Of a stretch of 64,000 bases of DNA, positions 44,846 through 53,947 are shown in pieces. The position numbers and the translations under genes were made by a program. Under the pieces are notes generated by a model. It did not search any database, was not told where the DNA came from, and saw only the letters and a program-made list of their open reading frames with translations. The stretch comes from Planctomycetota bacterium (GTDB lineage: Bacteria; Planctomycetota; PUPC01; JACPCR01), in NCBI GenBank assembly GCA_027625095.1, contig JAQBXN010000024.1:1-64000 (forward strand), written 5' to 3'. Every line of letters starts with the position of its first letter. Positions within the stretch are counted from its first letter, which is position 1.

Positions 44846-45568
44846 CTTCAGTATTTTGCCTTCGGCGTCGCGGCGAAGATCGCTTCCAAAATCGTGCTCC
44901 GGACGATATCTCAGGGAATGGACAGCATGGCCAACTTCCCATCGGCTTCCGAAAGTATTGGCAGCGATGTGAAATATCCTGTAGCGATCTGACAGCTTAA
45001 AATCAAGGGCCATTTCAGCCGCCTGGGCCACATCACGCAAATCGACCCAATCGGGATCAAACTCCTGGCCTCCCACCTCTTCCTCAATCACCATTTTCGA
45101 CACACGCAGACTGATGACTTCGAGCCGCGACTCAATCGCGAACTGATAGGCCATTCTTTCCACGAGAAAGTGTGCCAATTGCGTGACCTCGGTAGCCGGA
45201 CGCGGCTTGAATCGCTCGTCCACCCAGTATTCGTCCACCTTGTCTGTCATATAGTCGAGAGTGGAAAAATGAATAAACCGGCGAACGCCGGCCGCGATAG
45301 CCGCATTCATCAGGTTGTAGGTGCCTCGGGTCGCAAAATCGAGCACATGTTGTTCGTCGCCGCAATCGGTCGGCAGGACGCCGCAATGGAGGATGATTTC
45401 GACATTGTTGAGAAGTTCGCAATCGCCATTCAGCTCTCTCGGATCGAGAAGCTTCCCCTTGGCGGGCTCAGATTCCGCGTCGGTGAGCAAGACCTGGTGA
45501 TTGGCGGAAATGCGATCAGCGATTCTTGAGGCGAGTGGTGTATTCGCCCCGGTGATGAGGATTTTCAT
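44837..45568 (-). CDS. NAD-dependent epimerase/dehydratase (SDR)
   Basis: 243 residues of the extended SDR family. GANTPLASRIADRIS gives the nucleotide-binding loop (atypical GxNxPLxS rather than GxxGxxG). Segments RRFIHFSTLDYM and TQLAHFLVERMAY follow; the classical YxxxK pair is not clear. The start is ATG 45568; a longer open frame upstream was rejected. Four heptamers TTACTCA lie about 50 bases upstream. The stop lies within another heptamer array. First gene of an SDR, Gfo/Idh, eboE set. Confidence 0.8.
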   Translation of the reverse strand: MKILITGANTPLASRIADRISANHQVLLTDAESEPAKGKLLDPRELNGDCELLNNVEIILHCGVLPTDCGDEQHVLDFATRGTYNLMNAAIAAGVRRFIHFSTLDYMTDKVDEYWVDERFKPRPATEVTQLAHFLVERMAYQFAIESRLEVISLRVSKMVIEEEVGGQEFDPDWVDLRDVAQAAEMALDFKLSDRYRIFHIAANTFGSRWEVGHAVHSLRYRPEHDFGSDLRRDAEGKILKNG

Positions 45569-45616
45569 GGCGCTTCTAATCCCAGATTTGCGCTGTGAAA
45601 TCAAGCGTGTTCTGTT

Positions 45617-45776
45617 GAATGAGTAATGAGTAATGAGTAATGAGTAAGCAGACCTTAGACCTTGGACTTTAGACCGCGGGTGGTCTTCGTCTACGGTCTA
45701 AATCCTGCTCGTCTTGTGAGCCCGGCGTAGGCATGAACATCGGGACACACTTACTCATCACGTATTACGCATTACT
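45617..45776. repeat. Nested inverted heptamer element between divergent SDR genes
   Basis: Left arm: four AATGAGT units (45617-45648). Next, three units of a second heptamer (AGACCTT, AGACCTT, GGACTTT, AGACC; 45650-45674). Then CGGTCTAAA near 45694-45702, the inverse of the second family. Right arm: TTACTCA, TCACGTA, TTACGCA, TTACT (45750-45776), ending directly at the ATG of the plus-strand gene. The arms are inverted, so the whole can fold as nested stems and presents TTACTCA-type tracts toward both divergent genes. Confidence 0.85.
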
Positions 45777-46679
45777 ATGAAACTCCTGATTATTGGCGGC
45801 AGCGGTTTTGTCAGCGGCACACTCGCCCGAATTGCATTAGAGCAAGGGCACTTGGTCACCACGGTCACACGCGGTCAACGCAAAGTACCGGAAGGTGTCC
45901 AATCCATCATCGTGGATCGCAAAGAGCGTGAGGCATTCGCTGAGGCGATAGAGTCCCATGGCGGTGAATGGGATCTTGTGGCCGACTGCATTGGTTTCGC
46001 TCCCGAGGATGCCCGGCAAGATATCGAGTGCTTAAAAAACCGAGCGCGACATCTGGTTTTCATTTCTACGGATTTCGTTTTCGATCCCTCTGACCGTGTC
46101 TATCCGCAGCCTGAGGATGGGGCTTATCGAGCAGACAACTCCTACGGGCACAAGAAACGATTGTGCGAACTGGAGATACTCAATGCAGACACCGGCAACA
46201 TGGACTGGACGATCCTTCGTCCCTGTCACATCTACGGCCCGGGTTCGTTGCTTGGCTGCCTGCCCACTCACGGCCGCGATCCGGATCTGCTCCAGAAGAT
46301 GAAAGCCGGCCAGCCACTCGCTCTTGTCGGTGGGGGTCATTTCCTGCAGCAACCAATTTTCGCTCCGGATTTGGCTGCGCTCATCTTGAGCTGTGCAGGT
46401 AATAAAAGCTGTCAAGGTGGCATCTTCAACGCCGCTGGCCCTGACATCATCGAATCAAAAAAGTACTACGAGATCATTGCTGACGTCCTGGGCGTCCGGA
46501 CGAGTTTTGTTGAAATTCCGGTTGATGAACATCTGAAAGTGAGCCCGTCGCAAGACGCCTTCCTCTGCCACCGCATTTACGATCTTACTCGCCTGAAGGA
46601 AGCGGGAATGAAGGCTCCGTCGACATCAATCCAAGACGGTCTGAGGCTGCACGCCGAAAGCCTTCTGAATCCGAGGTAA
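45777..46679 (+). CDS. NAD-dependent epimerase/reductase (SDR)
   Basis: 300 residues of the extended SDR superfamily. IIGGSGFVSGTLARIAL at the N-terminus (Rossmann), FISTDFVFDPSDR near 95, and a Y-G-H-K-K segment at about 119-123 that fits the YxxxK catalytic pair (NSYGHKKRLCE). RPCHIYGPGS follows at about 148. The gene is preceded directly by the heptamer array and has no Shine-Dalgarno. It is divergent from the SDR at 44837-45568 and convergent with the TPR protein gene. Substrate unknown; probably nucleotide sugar or related. Confidence 0.85.
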   Translation: MKLLIIGGSGFVSGTLARIALEQGHLVTTVTRGQRKVPEGVQSIIVDRKEREAFAEAIESHGGEWDLVADCIGFAPEDARQDIECLKNRARHLVFISTDFVFDPSDRVYPQPEDGAYRADNSYGHKKRLCELEILNADTGNMDWTILRPCHIYGPGSLLGCLPTHGRDPDLLQKMKAGQPLALVGGGHFLQQPIFAPDLAALILSCAGNKSCQGGIFNAAGPDIIESKKYYEIIADVLGVRTSFVEIPVDEHLKVSPSQDAFLCHRIYDLTRLKEAGMKAPSTSIQDGLRLHAESLLNPR

Positions 46680-46746
46680 GAGTGCTTCAGGATTCAGTCA
46701 CAAAATCGCCGACTTGAGCAAGGTCTCCCCTGTGTCCAGTCCTTAT

Positions 46747-46770
46747 GATGAATTACGTATTACTCATTGG
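46747..46770. repeat. Heptamer repeat overlapping the TPR gene stop
   Basis: Plus-strand units ATTACGT, ATTACTC, ATTGG, i.e. AATGAGT-type on the minus strand. The TGA stop of the TPR gene (46766-46764) lies inside the tract. A two-unit GATTCAG stretch (TTCAGGATTCAGTC) lies nearby at 46686-46698. Confidence 0.7.
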
Positions 46771-49700
46771 TCTGTCTTTTCATCCGCATTCTCCTCCGCG
46801 CCCTTTTTCGGGTCCTTCTCTAAACCCAGCTTCTGCCGAGCGCGGTCTGCATAGTAAGAATCGGGAAAACGCTCGACCAGGATTTCGAAACGGTGTTTGG
46901 CCCGTTCTTCGTCGCCGAGCCTGACGAGACAGAGGCCGAGCGCGTAGGTGGCTTTAACTTCCGATTCGGCGGACCTGGTCGTGAAGAGCAGAAATTCCAG
47001 AGTGTCTTTCGCTTTTTTGAATTGTTTAGTCTTCATGTAAAGCAGAGCGAGCTGATAACTGGCTTCCGCGGCCAGCCAGTCGTCCGGAGAGTTTCCGGTG
47101 GCTTCGAATTTCTTGATGGCTGCCTGGGAGTCGTTGAACGTCAAATCAACCATTGCCGAGACGAAATAGATCCAGGTGACTTTGGCGATTGTGTTCTGCT
47201 CAAGCTCTTTGAGCTGGGTTTCGTTCAGGCCTTCGTACCAGCGAATCAGTTCACCGGCCTCTTGGGGGAGATCGGTGCCGGTTTCCGTGCCCGTTGCACG
47301 TTTCAGGTACCAGACCATCATGCGGTCAACGAACGCTCGGAGCTTCACCGGCTCTTCCATGGAGAGCAGATGGAACTGGTGCAGCGCTTCATTCAGTTCG
47401 CTGGCCTTGTAGAGCGCCTTTGCGTAACCCTCGCGAATTTTGAACCGCTCATCGAGATCTTCAGTGCCGGCCATGGATTCTTTGAAGTGCTCGGCAGCGC
47501 GCTTGTAAAGGCAGAGGTCGAAATAAATCCACGCCAGTTCGTAATCAATTTTGTAGGCCTCCAGGCCCTCACCGAGCTCCACCTTCATCTGTTCAAGAGT
47601 GGCCAGCACGCTTCGGTAGTCCTTGAGTCCCTTGTGAATTTCCAGTTTGAGCTTGTATGCGTCGCGCTTGCGCTGGGAGTTGGGGTAGCGATTGAAAAGT
47701 GCGTTGATGCTGGTGAGGGCCTCCTCCAGGCGACCGTCTTTTTTATAGGTCGAGGCCATACGGTAATAGGCTTTTTGCGCGACCTCGGGTGAGACGTTTT
47801 CCGGCCGGAAGCTCAATCCGAGCGGCTCGATAGCATCGCACAGGACATCAAACACCTGGACGTTTTCGAATGGTTCGCGCTTGATAGGCACCTCGATTCC
47901 GTTGGCGCTTTCGGCCAGGCGAATGTCCACGTTGGAGTTCACTCGAATGAAATCGAGGAAACCTCCATCAAATCGCATGTCTTTGAATTCACCGTTGACA
48001 GCCTCTTCGAGCGAAAATGCCGTTTCGTAGGACAGCATCTGCTTGAGCTGCTCCCGGGTCTTAGTCTCTTCGTCTGCGCCCGGCTTATAAATGACCAGGC
48101 GTTCGGCCGCGGCACGAGTGTAGTTCTTTGTGGCATCCCGATAATTTTGCTCGTGTTCGAATACCCAACCGACCCAGAAAAAAGCGCCGTAATAATTTTC
48201 ATACGACGGATTATCGAACATCTTCAGGTATTCCTTGAGCACGATCTTCATCCGCTCGAAATCCTGCTGCTGGTAAAAATTGATGGCCAGTTGGAAGAGC
48301 GATTTCTCGCCATATTTGCTCTTGGGGTTCACCTTCCGAATTTCATTGAACGCGTCTTTTCCCCTGTCATAGAGCTCGATCGATTTGTTTCGAGGCACGA
48401 TCTTGAATTTCAGTTCGAGCGGCTCAAGCAGGAAGTTCAGCGTATTCGCACAGGTGAGATCCTGATTGTCAGGCGTACCCGGCACGGCCTTGTATTCGGC
48501 CGCGAGTACGTCATCCTTTTCCACTCCGTCCGCCCACAAAATCTTGCAGTCTGTGATTTCCTCGATTCGTGCCACCACATTGAACATCATCGCATTGCCC
48601 TTATGTACGGCTCGAAACGCACCATACTTCCGGGTCATAGGCTTGAAGCGGTTATGTGCATTCGCAGGGTTATAAATTTCGATGGTCTTGATGATCTCGG
48701 CATCGGGATCGAGTTGGGTGGGATCGACTTTCAGGGTGGATTCGCCACCGGTAATGCCAATGTCGAATTCCAGTTTGTGATTCTTGAAGTCCAGAATCTC
48801 CTGCAGAAAGTCGTCGACCTTACCGGTCAGTTTGTCAAAGGTGACCTGCTTGTTTTTCAGGTAGCTTCCAACGCTTTCTTTGTCTGTGGAGCTGGCCCAG
48901 ACGAACGGCATGCCAGACGCCTGTGAAACGATGCGAAGCGCGGTCTCACCGGTGATCGCTTTCGCGCCTCTGGGCCAACGCACGCGAATCATCTTTGTGA
49001 ACGGAGAGTAAGTTTCTCGGATATCCGCGGTCTTGATGACCTCCCTGGGGTAGATGTAAATGCCGAAGCGGGTCTGGCCGGGGTCATTACGTGCCTCGAA
49101 TGCGGCACGGCTGAAAAGCTGGCCGGCGAGGTAAAGCACCTGCAGCGTTTCCTCCTGTAAAAGAGTGGTCGACCTCTCGGCAATGCCGCGATACACGCTG
49201 CCCGCCTGGGCCAGGCGGCCTTTTTGCTGATACCAGGCAGCGATATCCATTCCGAGTTTTTGAAACCGGACATCGCCGCCGTAATCGCTGGCGAGTTCTT
49301 CGTAGCGGGCCTGGGCCTTCTGAATGTTGTCTTCGTTTTCCGATTTGAACATGGCCTCAAGGAAGGCCAACTCGATGCTCTTGACCAGGTCGAGCCGCTT
49401 CTGATCCACCAGTTCCTTCGCCTTCTGAAGGTCGCTCATAGCCACCAAGAGTTTGGGCTCCTTCACATAATTCGGATGCACTGTGCCCCTGATGTCCTGC
49501 GTGCTCGGGCTCTCACTCGCCAGGTGGCTGATGCCGCGGTAGTAGTGGGCTTCGACCAGAATGCTCTTCCACTCCGCAGGGTCGAGGCCGCTGCCGGTGT
49601 AAACCTTTTCATCGAGCAACTTGTCACACTCGCTCGCGCAGTCGGCGAAGTTTGGTGCGCGAAGGTACTTCGTCATTTGCTTGTCCATCACGGCCTTGTG

Positions 49701-51095
49701 ATGGTGGCGCGCCAGATTGATGAGGGCCCTCACCGCGGCAGCGCTGCCAATATTCTCCCTGGCGGTTTGCTGCCAGCGAAGCACCTTTTCACGGTCGGTA
49801 GTCACCACGTTCACTTCGTAGCCCATGCCGAGCAGCGAATCGATTTCCTGCCCGGATTGCTTCACGAGCGTGGAAGACGGGTATTTCATGGACAGCTTAC
49901 TGAAGTGCTGAGCTGCTTTGGTGTAAAGCGCTTTCTTCTTTGTTTCGTCCTTTTCGTTTTCGGCAAGCTTCATCGCCAGTTTGCCGATACTGAACAGACC
50001 GTGCTGCTCGTACTTGGGAGAGTCCACGCATTTTTCGTAAGCCTCGAGCGCTTCGAGCCAGTTTTCACGGGCCTGCTGAACTTCGCCGATTGCGGATTGT
50101 GACTGTTGATAACCTGTCGAATCTTCGCCAACTTGTTGGAGGTATTCGAGTACCTTGCCGGTATTCGGATTTGGCCTTGCCTTCTCGCTAAGTCCGAGCA
50201 GGAGATACATATCAGACTTTATGGCGCCGGCCGGCACCGTATCAATGAAACCACCAGTCGTGAGGTACCCTATTGCCTGATTGAAATCCTTCTTCTGATA
50301 TGCAACTTGGGCGAGGACAAGTTTAGCTTTGCGCTTTAGCGGCGGGTCATAGTGCACGTTCTCAAGCCATCGAGCGGCGTCGATCAGATTTTTTTCTTTG
50401 AGCGAGATGACGCCTAGTTGCATGGCCGCGTTATCGTGTGCTTTTTCAAGACCGGAGGGGATGCGCCGGCCTTCCTTCTCGTATTCGGCAATGACGTTTC
50501 GAAAGCCGTGCACGATGCTCATGTAAAGCTGTTTGGCTTTTTCTTCCTGCCCGTGCTGTACATAAAAATCAGTGAGCACATTGTCCGAAGCAAGCTGAAC
50601 CCCATATCCGAAACGGGTCTTCTTTCGCTGGACCTCTTCATGGACAGCTTCGAGTTCGGTCTGGGCTTCCGCGCCTTTTGCAGCGATGAGCTGCATTTTG
50701 AAAAGCATCAGCGGCCCGGCCCTCTGGTCGCTGGGATAATCCTGCACGAACGAGTCGATGCGCTGCCGGGCCCCTTCAGAATCCTTCAGCCGATAGGCCA
50801 CGCATGCGAGCCTGTATTCGGCGACTTTTCGATTGCTGCCGGCGGGCAGGTTGTCGACGGCTTTCTGATAATAGGGCCTCGCATCCGCGTATTGCTTCAT
50901 CAGATAGAGGCACTCGCCAAGCATGAGGTGCTTGGGTGCCACCTCGGAGTCCTGTTGCCCCTTGACCTGATCCTGAAGGATGCGGGCCGCATCTCTGTAG
51001 AGTCCGCGCTTCATAAGCGCGGAAGCCCCGCCCGACTGGGCGCAGAGTGTGGGTAGGAGGAGAGGGGCGAGGAGGAGGGAGGCCAGGTAATTCAT
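46764..51095 (-). CDS. Exported TPR-repeat protein with STN-like domains
   Basis: 1443 residues. A signal peptide (LLLAPLLLPTLCAQ) precedes many TPR-like helical repeats (ALMKRGLYRDAARIL and others) over the whole length. Between about 715 and 900 are two regions that look like STN (secretin/TonB short N-terminal) folds: TGETALRIVSQASGMPFVW with VDDFLQEILDF, and AMMFNVVARIEEITDCKIL with CANTLNFLLEPLELKFKIV. A third lies further on: FLDFIRVNSNVDIRL with VFDVLCDAIEPLGLSFRP. STN domains normally occur at the N-terminus of secretins and TonB receptors. So this is probably a periplasmic or outer-membrane-associated scaffold. The stop codon is part of a heptamer repeat. Confidence 0.75.
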   Translation of the reverse strand: MNYLASLLLAPLLLPTLCAQSGGASALMKRGLYRDAARILQDQVKGQQDSEVAPKHLMLGECLYLMKQYADARPYYQKAVDNLPAGSNRKVAEYRLACVAYRLKDSEGARQRIDSFVQDYPSDQRAGPLMLFKMQLIAAKGAEAQTELEAVHEEVQRKKTRFGYGVQLASDNVLTDFYVQHGQEEKAKQLYMSIVHGFRNVIAEYEKEGRRIPSGLEKAHDNAAMQLGVISLKEKNLIDAARWLENVHYDPPLKRKAKLVLAQVAYQKKDFNQAIGYLTTGGFIDTVPAGAIKSDMYLLLGLSEKARPNPNTGKVLEYLQQVGEDSTGYQQSQSAIGEVQQARENWLEALEAYEKCVDSPKYEQHGLFSIGKLAMKLAENEKDETKKKALYTKAAQHFSKLSMKYPSSTLVKQSGQEIDSLLGMGYEVNVVTTDREKVLRWQQTARENIGSAAAVRALINLARHHHKAVMDKQMTKYLRAPNFADCASECDKLLDEKVYTGSGLDPAEWKSILVEAHYYRGISHLASESPSTQDIRGTVHPNYVKEPKLLVAMSDLQKAKELVDQKRLDLVKSIELAFLEAMFKSENEDNIQKAQARYEELASDYGGDVRFQKLGMDIAAWYQQKGRLAQAGSVYRGIAERSTTLLQEETLQVLYLAGQLFSRAAFEARNDPGQTRFGIYIYPREVIKTADIRETYSPFTKMIRVRWPRGAKAITGETALRIVSQASGMPFVWASSTDKESVGSYLKNKQVTFDKLTGKVDDFLQEILDFKNHKLEFDIGITGGESTLKVDPTQLDPDAEIIKTIEIYNPANAHNRFKPMTRKYGAFRAVHKGNAMMFNVVARIEEITDCKILWADGVEKDDVLAAEYKAVPGTPDNQDLTCANTLNFLLEPLELKFKIVPRNKSIELYDRGKDAFNEIRKVNPKSKYGEKSLFQLAINFYQQQDFERMKIVLKEYLKMFDNPSYENYYGAFFWVGWVFEHEQNYRDATKNYTRAAAERLVIYKPGADEETKTREQLKQMLSYETAFSLEEAVNGEFKDMRFDGGFLDFIRVNSNVDIRLAESANGIEVPIKREPFENVQVFDVLCDAIEPLGLSFRPENVSPEVAQKAYYRMASTYKKDGRLEEALTSINALFNRYPNSQRKRDAYKLKLEIHKGLKDYRSVLATLEQMKVELGEGLEAYKIDYELAWIYFDLCLYKRAAEHFKESMAGTEDLDERFKIREGYAKALYKASELNEALHQFHLLSMEEPVKLRAFVDRMMVWYLKRATGTETGTDLPQEAGELIRWYEGLNETQLKELEQNTIAKVTWIYFVSAMVDLTFNDSQAAIKKFEATGNSPDDWLAAEASYQLALLYMKTKQFKKAKDTLEFLLFTTRSAESEVKATYALGLCLVRLGDEERAKHRFEILVERFPDSYYADRARQKLGLEKDPKKGAEENADEKTDQ

Positions 51096-51141
51096 GGGGT
51101 GGGATCGAAGCAGAGAAGCCTGGAATTGCTATCCGGCGTGT

Positions 51142-51176
51142 GAATGGTGGATGGTGGGAAACGGAATGCTGGAAAA
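51142..51176. repeat. Heptamer repeat upstream of the TPR gene
   Basis: Units GAATGGT, GGATGGT, GGGAAAC, GGAATGC, TGGAAAA. The last two are the units seen at 63523-63555. Located in the 157-base gap between two minus-strand genes, about 50 bases upstream of the TPR start. Confidence 0.6.
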
Positions 51177-51253
51177 CAGAGGTCGTGAATGAATGGGACA
51201 GTTGGGATGAGCGGCGTTACTCCGTTTCCGCGCTTGAAGGCGTTACACCAAGT

Positions 51254-52285
51254 CTACTTGGCGACTTTGATCACAACCTTCCCTGTCTGCTGGCCGGACT
51301 CAAGGTACCGATGCATGTCGGCGACTTCATTCAGTGACGCCACGCGATCGATCACTGGCCGGCCGAGTCGGCCGGCCTCCATCTGAGCGAGGATAGCTCG
51401 AAGTTCGGTTCGCGTTCCGAGGGTTGAACCGAGCACGCTTTGGCTGCGGCGATAAAGCGTGGCGAGGTTGATAGTGACCTCCGCGCCGGTGGTCGTGCCG
51501 CAGACGACCAGTCTGCCGCCGGTGGCGAGAGCAGCCATATCGTCCCCAAAAGTTGCGGCGCCTGCATGATCGAAAACGACTGCGCAGCCCTCACCACCGG
51601 TCAACTCGAGAACGCGTTCCGACACGTTTTCATCCCTGTAATTGATGACCTCGTCCGCGCCTTGAGTACGTGCGTGTTCGAGTTTTGCGGAGGTGCTCGA
51701 CGTGGCGATGACTCTTGCTCCGAGCATCCGGGATATCTGAATGGCCGCAGTACTCACTCCGCTGCCCGCCGCCTGGATGAGGACGGTTTCTCCCGCTTGC
51801 AGATTTGCACGGGCGATCAGCATGTGCCAGGCCGTGATGTAGTTGACAGGGACGGCCGCGGCTTCCTCCCACGAGAGGCCCGCTGGTTTTGGAATGCAGT
51901 TGATCGCAGGAACGGCACATTTCTCTGCATAGGCCCCGTCACGATGCGCGCCGAGAAATTGAAAGCCGGCGGACATCGGATCGATCCCGCTCTCAGTAGC
52001 GGCTGTGTTCTTCTTGCCGACGCAGGGGTAGACGACGACTTCGTCTCCAGGCTGTAGCGCACTTAGCTCACCCGCTTCAGCAACCACGCCGGCCATGTCT
52101 GTCCCAGGCACGAGCGGCAGTGGGAACGGCCGTGCCCCGCCCATGCGGACCCAGATGTCGAGATGATTCAGTCCCCCGGCTTTGACAGCGATGATGACTT
52201 CATCGTGCTTCGGTCGCGGATCGGGTCGCTCAACGACTATCAGGTTTTCCGGGCCACCGTGTTTTTCTAACCATACTGCTTTCAT
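51254..52285 (-). CDS. Zinc-type alcohol dehydrogenase superfamily (MDR) protein
   Basis: 343 residues of the medium-chain dehydrogenase/reductase family. N-terminal GroES-like domain with GGLNHLDIWVRMGG and LVPGTDMAGVVAEAG, then the NAD(P)-binding loop QAAGSGVSTAAIQIS near 163 and the C-terminal HRYLESGQQTGKVVIKV typical of quinone-oxidoreductase-like members. The structural-zinc cysteine cluster is missing and the catalytic cysteine position is occupied by other residues, so it may be a zinc-independent reductase. GGAG precedes the ATG. Probably monocistronic. Confidence 0.88.
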   Translation of the reverse strand: MKAVWLEKHGGPENLIVVERPDPRPKHDEVIIAVKAGGLNHLDIWVRMGGARPFPLPLVPGTDMAGVVAEAGELSALQPGDEVVVYPCVGKKNTAATESGIDPMSAGFQFLGAHRDGAYAEKCAVPAINCIPKPAGLSWEEAAAVPVNYITAWHMLIARANLQAGETVLIQAAGSGVSTAAIQISRMLGARVIATSSTSAKLEHARTQGADEVINYRDENVSERVLELTGGEGCAVVFDHAGAATFGDDMAALATGGRLVVCGTTTGAEVTINLATLYRRSQSVLGSTLGTRTELRAILAQMEAGRLGRPVIDRVASLNEVADMHRYLESGQQTGKVVIKVAK

Positions 52286-52398
52286 GAGTGCTCCAGTTTT
52301 CTGTTAGATGGTAACTGATCCGGCGCGACAGCTTCTGCTTTCAATCTTGATCTGAGTCTCCGGGATATTTTTATTCATGGCAAACCCAGGACAATCCA

Positions 52399-53859
52399 TC
52401 ATTTAACCTTGAATGCATGCAGGGCGTCGCCGTGCCTCAGGTACAAGCGCCCTTCGGCGATTACAGGATAGGCCCAGGACTGGCCGCCGCCCCCACGCGG
52501 CAGACGGAACTGTCCTGTCAGATTGAGGCCGGTGGGTGTGGCTTTAGCCAATCCGACTCTTGCGCCTTCGTTATAGAGAAAGAGCATGCCATCGGCATAG
52601 ATGACTGAGCCTTTACCGACTCCGCGTTCGGCATACTTGAGCTCGCCGTTGCTTGCATCCAGGCAGATCCACTGGGAACCATGAGCATTGTGCGCGGAGC
52701 CATAAAGATAGCCATCTACCCAGACAACACCCCCGTGATGATTATCGAGTTCGGTAGTCTCCCAAACTTTGCTGACGGAGGCGCCGTCACGGCTGGCGTT
52801 CAATTTGAGAAGGACGCTCCCCTTGCCGTAGCCGCTGGAAATGAAGATGTTTCCCTTTTCAAAAATCGGAGTCGGTGCGGTGGCGCCATGAGCGGTTGGA
52901 TGATCGAACTTCCACAGGAGTTTTCCAGTGCTGGCCTGGATACCCACGGCTGCTCCTTCCGTCATCGTCACAATCTGCGTGAGCCCGCCGTGGTTAACCA
53001 GGATTGGTGAGGCGTATCCGGGTTTCTGGCCCACGGAGTTGCAAGTCCAGATTTCAGCCCCCGTATTTTTATTGAGCGCGACGACGCCTCCCCGGCCGCC
53101 TGGATAACAGATTACTTTGTCATCGAAAACGAGCACTGATTCGGAGATGCCCCAGGTGATTTGCTGTCCGCCGTATTCCTGCAGCACGTTCCGATTCCAT
53201 ACTTCTTTTCCGGTGCCCCCTTCCAGGCATGCAAGATTGCCGTTGGGACTCATGTAGTAGAGTTTGCCGTTGTCATAGGTCGGAGTGCCCCGTGACCCTG
53301 GCATGCCTGTGCCATAGCCTGGTCCGATAGCTTTGCTCCACTTCAGGCTGCCGTCATCATTTATTGCGATGACCGTGGCCTGGTTATTGACCCGACCTGC
53401 GAGGTAGATGGTGTTGCCGACAACCGCCACTGAACCATAACCATCGCCCATTCCCTGGCTGGTCCAAAGGAGCGGTGGCCCTTCATCCGGCCATTGTTTC
53501 ATCAGGCCCTGTTCCCTGGATTTACCGTCTCTGGCAGGGCCGCGTAACTGTGGCCAGATGTCGCTGTTTGAGTCTGTGGGTTGTGAACTTGTAGTTGCAG
53601 TTGCAATTGCAGTTACCTTCTTCACGGTCTCGCCTTTAACCCAGCCGCGCTTGCCGTTGAGATCGACACCAATCCACGCATCGCGAACTTTGAGAACCTT
53701 CATCTGATCACCCTGCATTGCCGTAGCTGTTACCTTCGTGCCAAGAGAAAGCTTTACGCTTTCCGCAGTGACCTCAACGGTATCCCCGACCTGAATCTGG
53801 GCATGAATTGTATCTGCTGCAAAAACGACAAAAGCCAACGCTATCAAACTGTGTCGCAT
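52399..53859 (-). CDS. Exported PQQ-like beta-propeller protein
   Basis: 486 residues. Signal peptide ALAFVVFAADTIHAQ, an SH3-like segment (about 22-75, ending NGKRGWVKGE), a linker, then a PQQ-type beta-propeller with the repeated pattern GxLxxLxxxTGKxxW: GNLACLEGGTGKEVW, GVVALNKNTGAEIW, IQASTGKLLW. The opening WPQLRGPARDGKS is typical of planctomycete/verrucomicrobial outer-surface propeller proteins. No PQQ-dehydrogenase catalytic set is obvious. A GGAG ribosome site precedes the ATG. It probably binds or scaffolds in the periplasm. Confidence 0.85.
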   Translation of the reverse strand: MRHSLIALAFVVFAADTIHAQIQVGDTVEVTAESVKLSLGTKVTATAMQGDQMKVLKVRDAWIGVDLNGKRGWVKGETVKKVTAIATATTSSQPTDSNSDIWPQLRGPARDGKSREQGLMKQWPDEGPPLLWTSQGMGDGYGSVAVVGNTIYLAGRVNNQATVIAINDDGSLKWSKAIGPGYGTGMPGSRGTPTYDNGKLYYMSPNGNLACLEGGTGKEVWNRNVLQEYGGQQITWGISESVLVFDDKVICYPGGRGGVVALNKNTGAEIWTCNSVGQKPGYASPILVNHGGLTQIVTMTEGAAVGIQASTGKLLWKFDHPTAHGATAPTPIFEKGNIFISSGYGKGSVLLKLNASRDGASVSKVWETTELDNHHGGVVWVDGYLYGSAHNAHGSQWICLDASNGELKYAERGVGKGSVIYADGMLFLYNEGARVGLAKATPTGLNLTGQFRLPRGGGGQSWAYPVIAEGRLYLRHGDALHAFKVK

Positions 53860-53947
53860 CTTTTGCTCCTGATCACTCTACAGTATTAAGGGGGAAAGAT
53901 GTTACGTTAACGAGACGGCCGCGTCCGCCATGCCAACTAACAAACGC

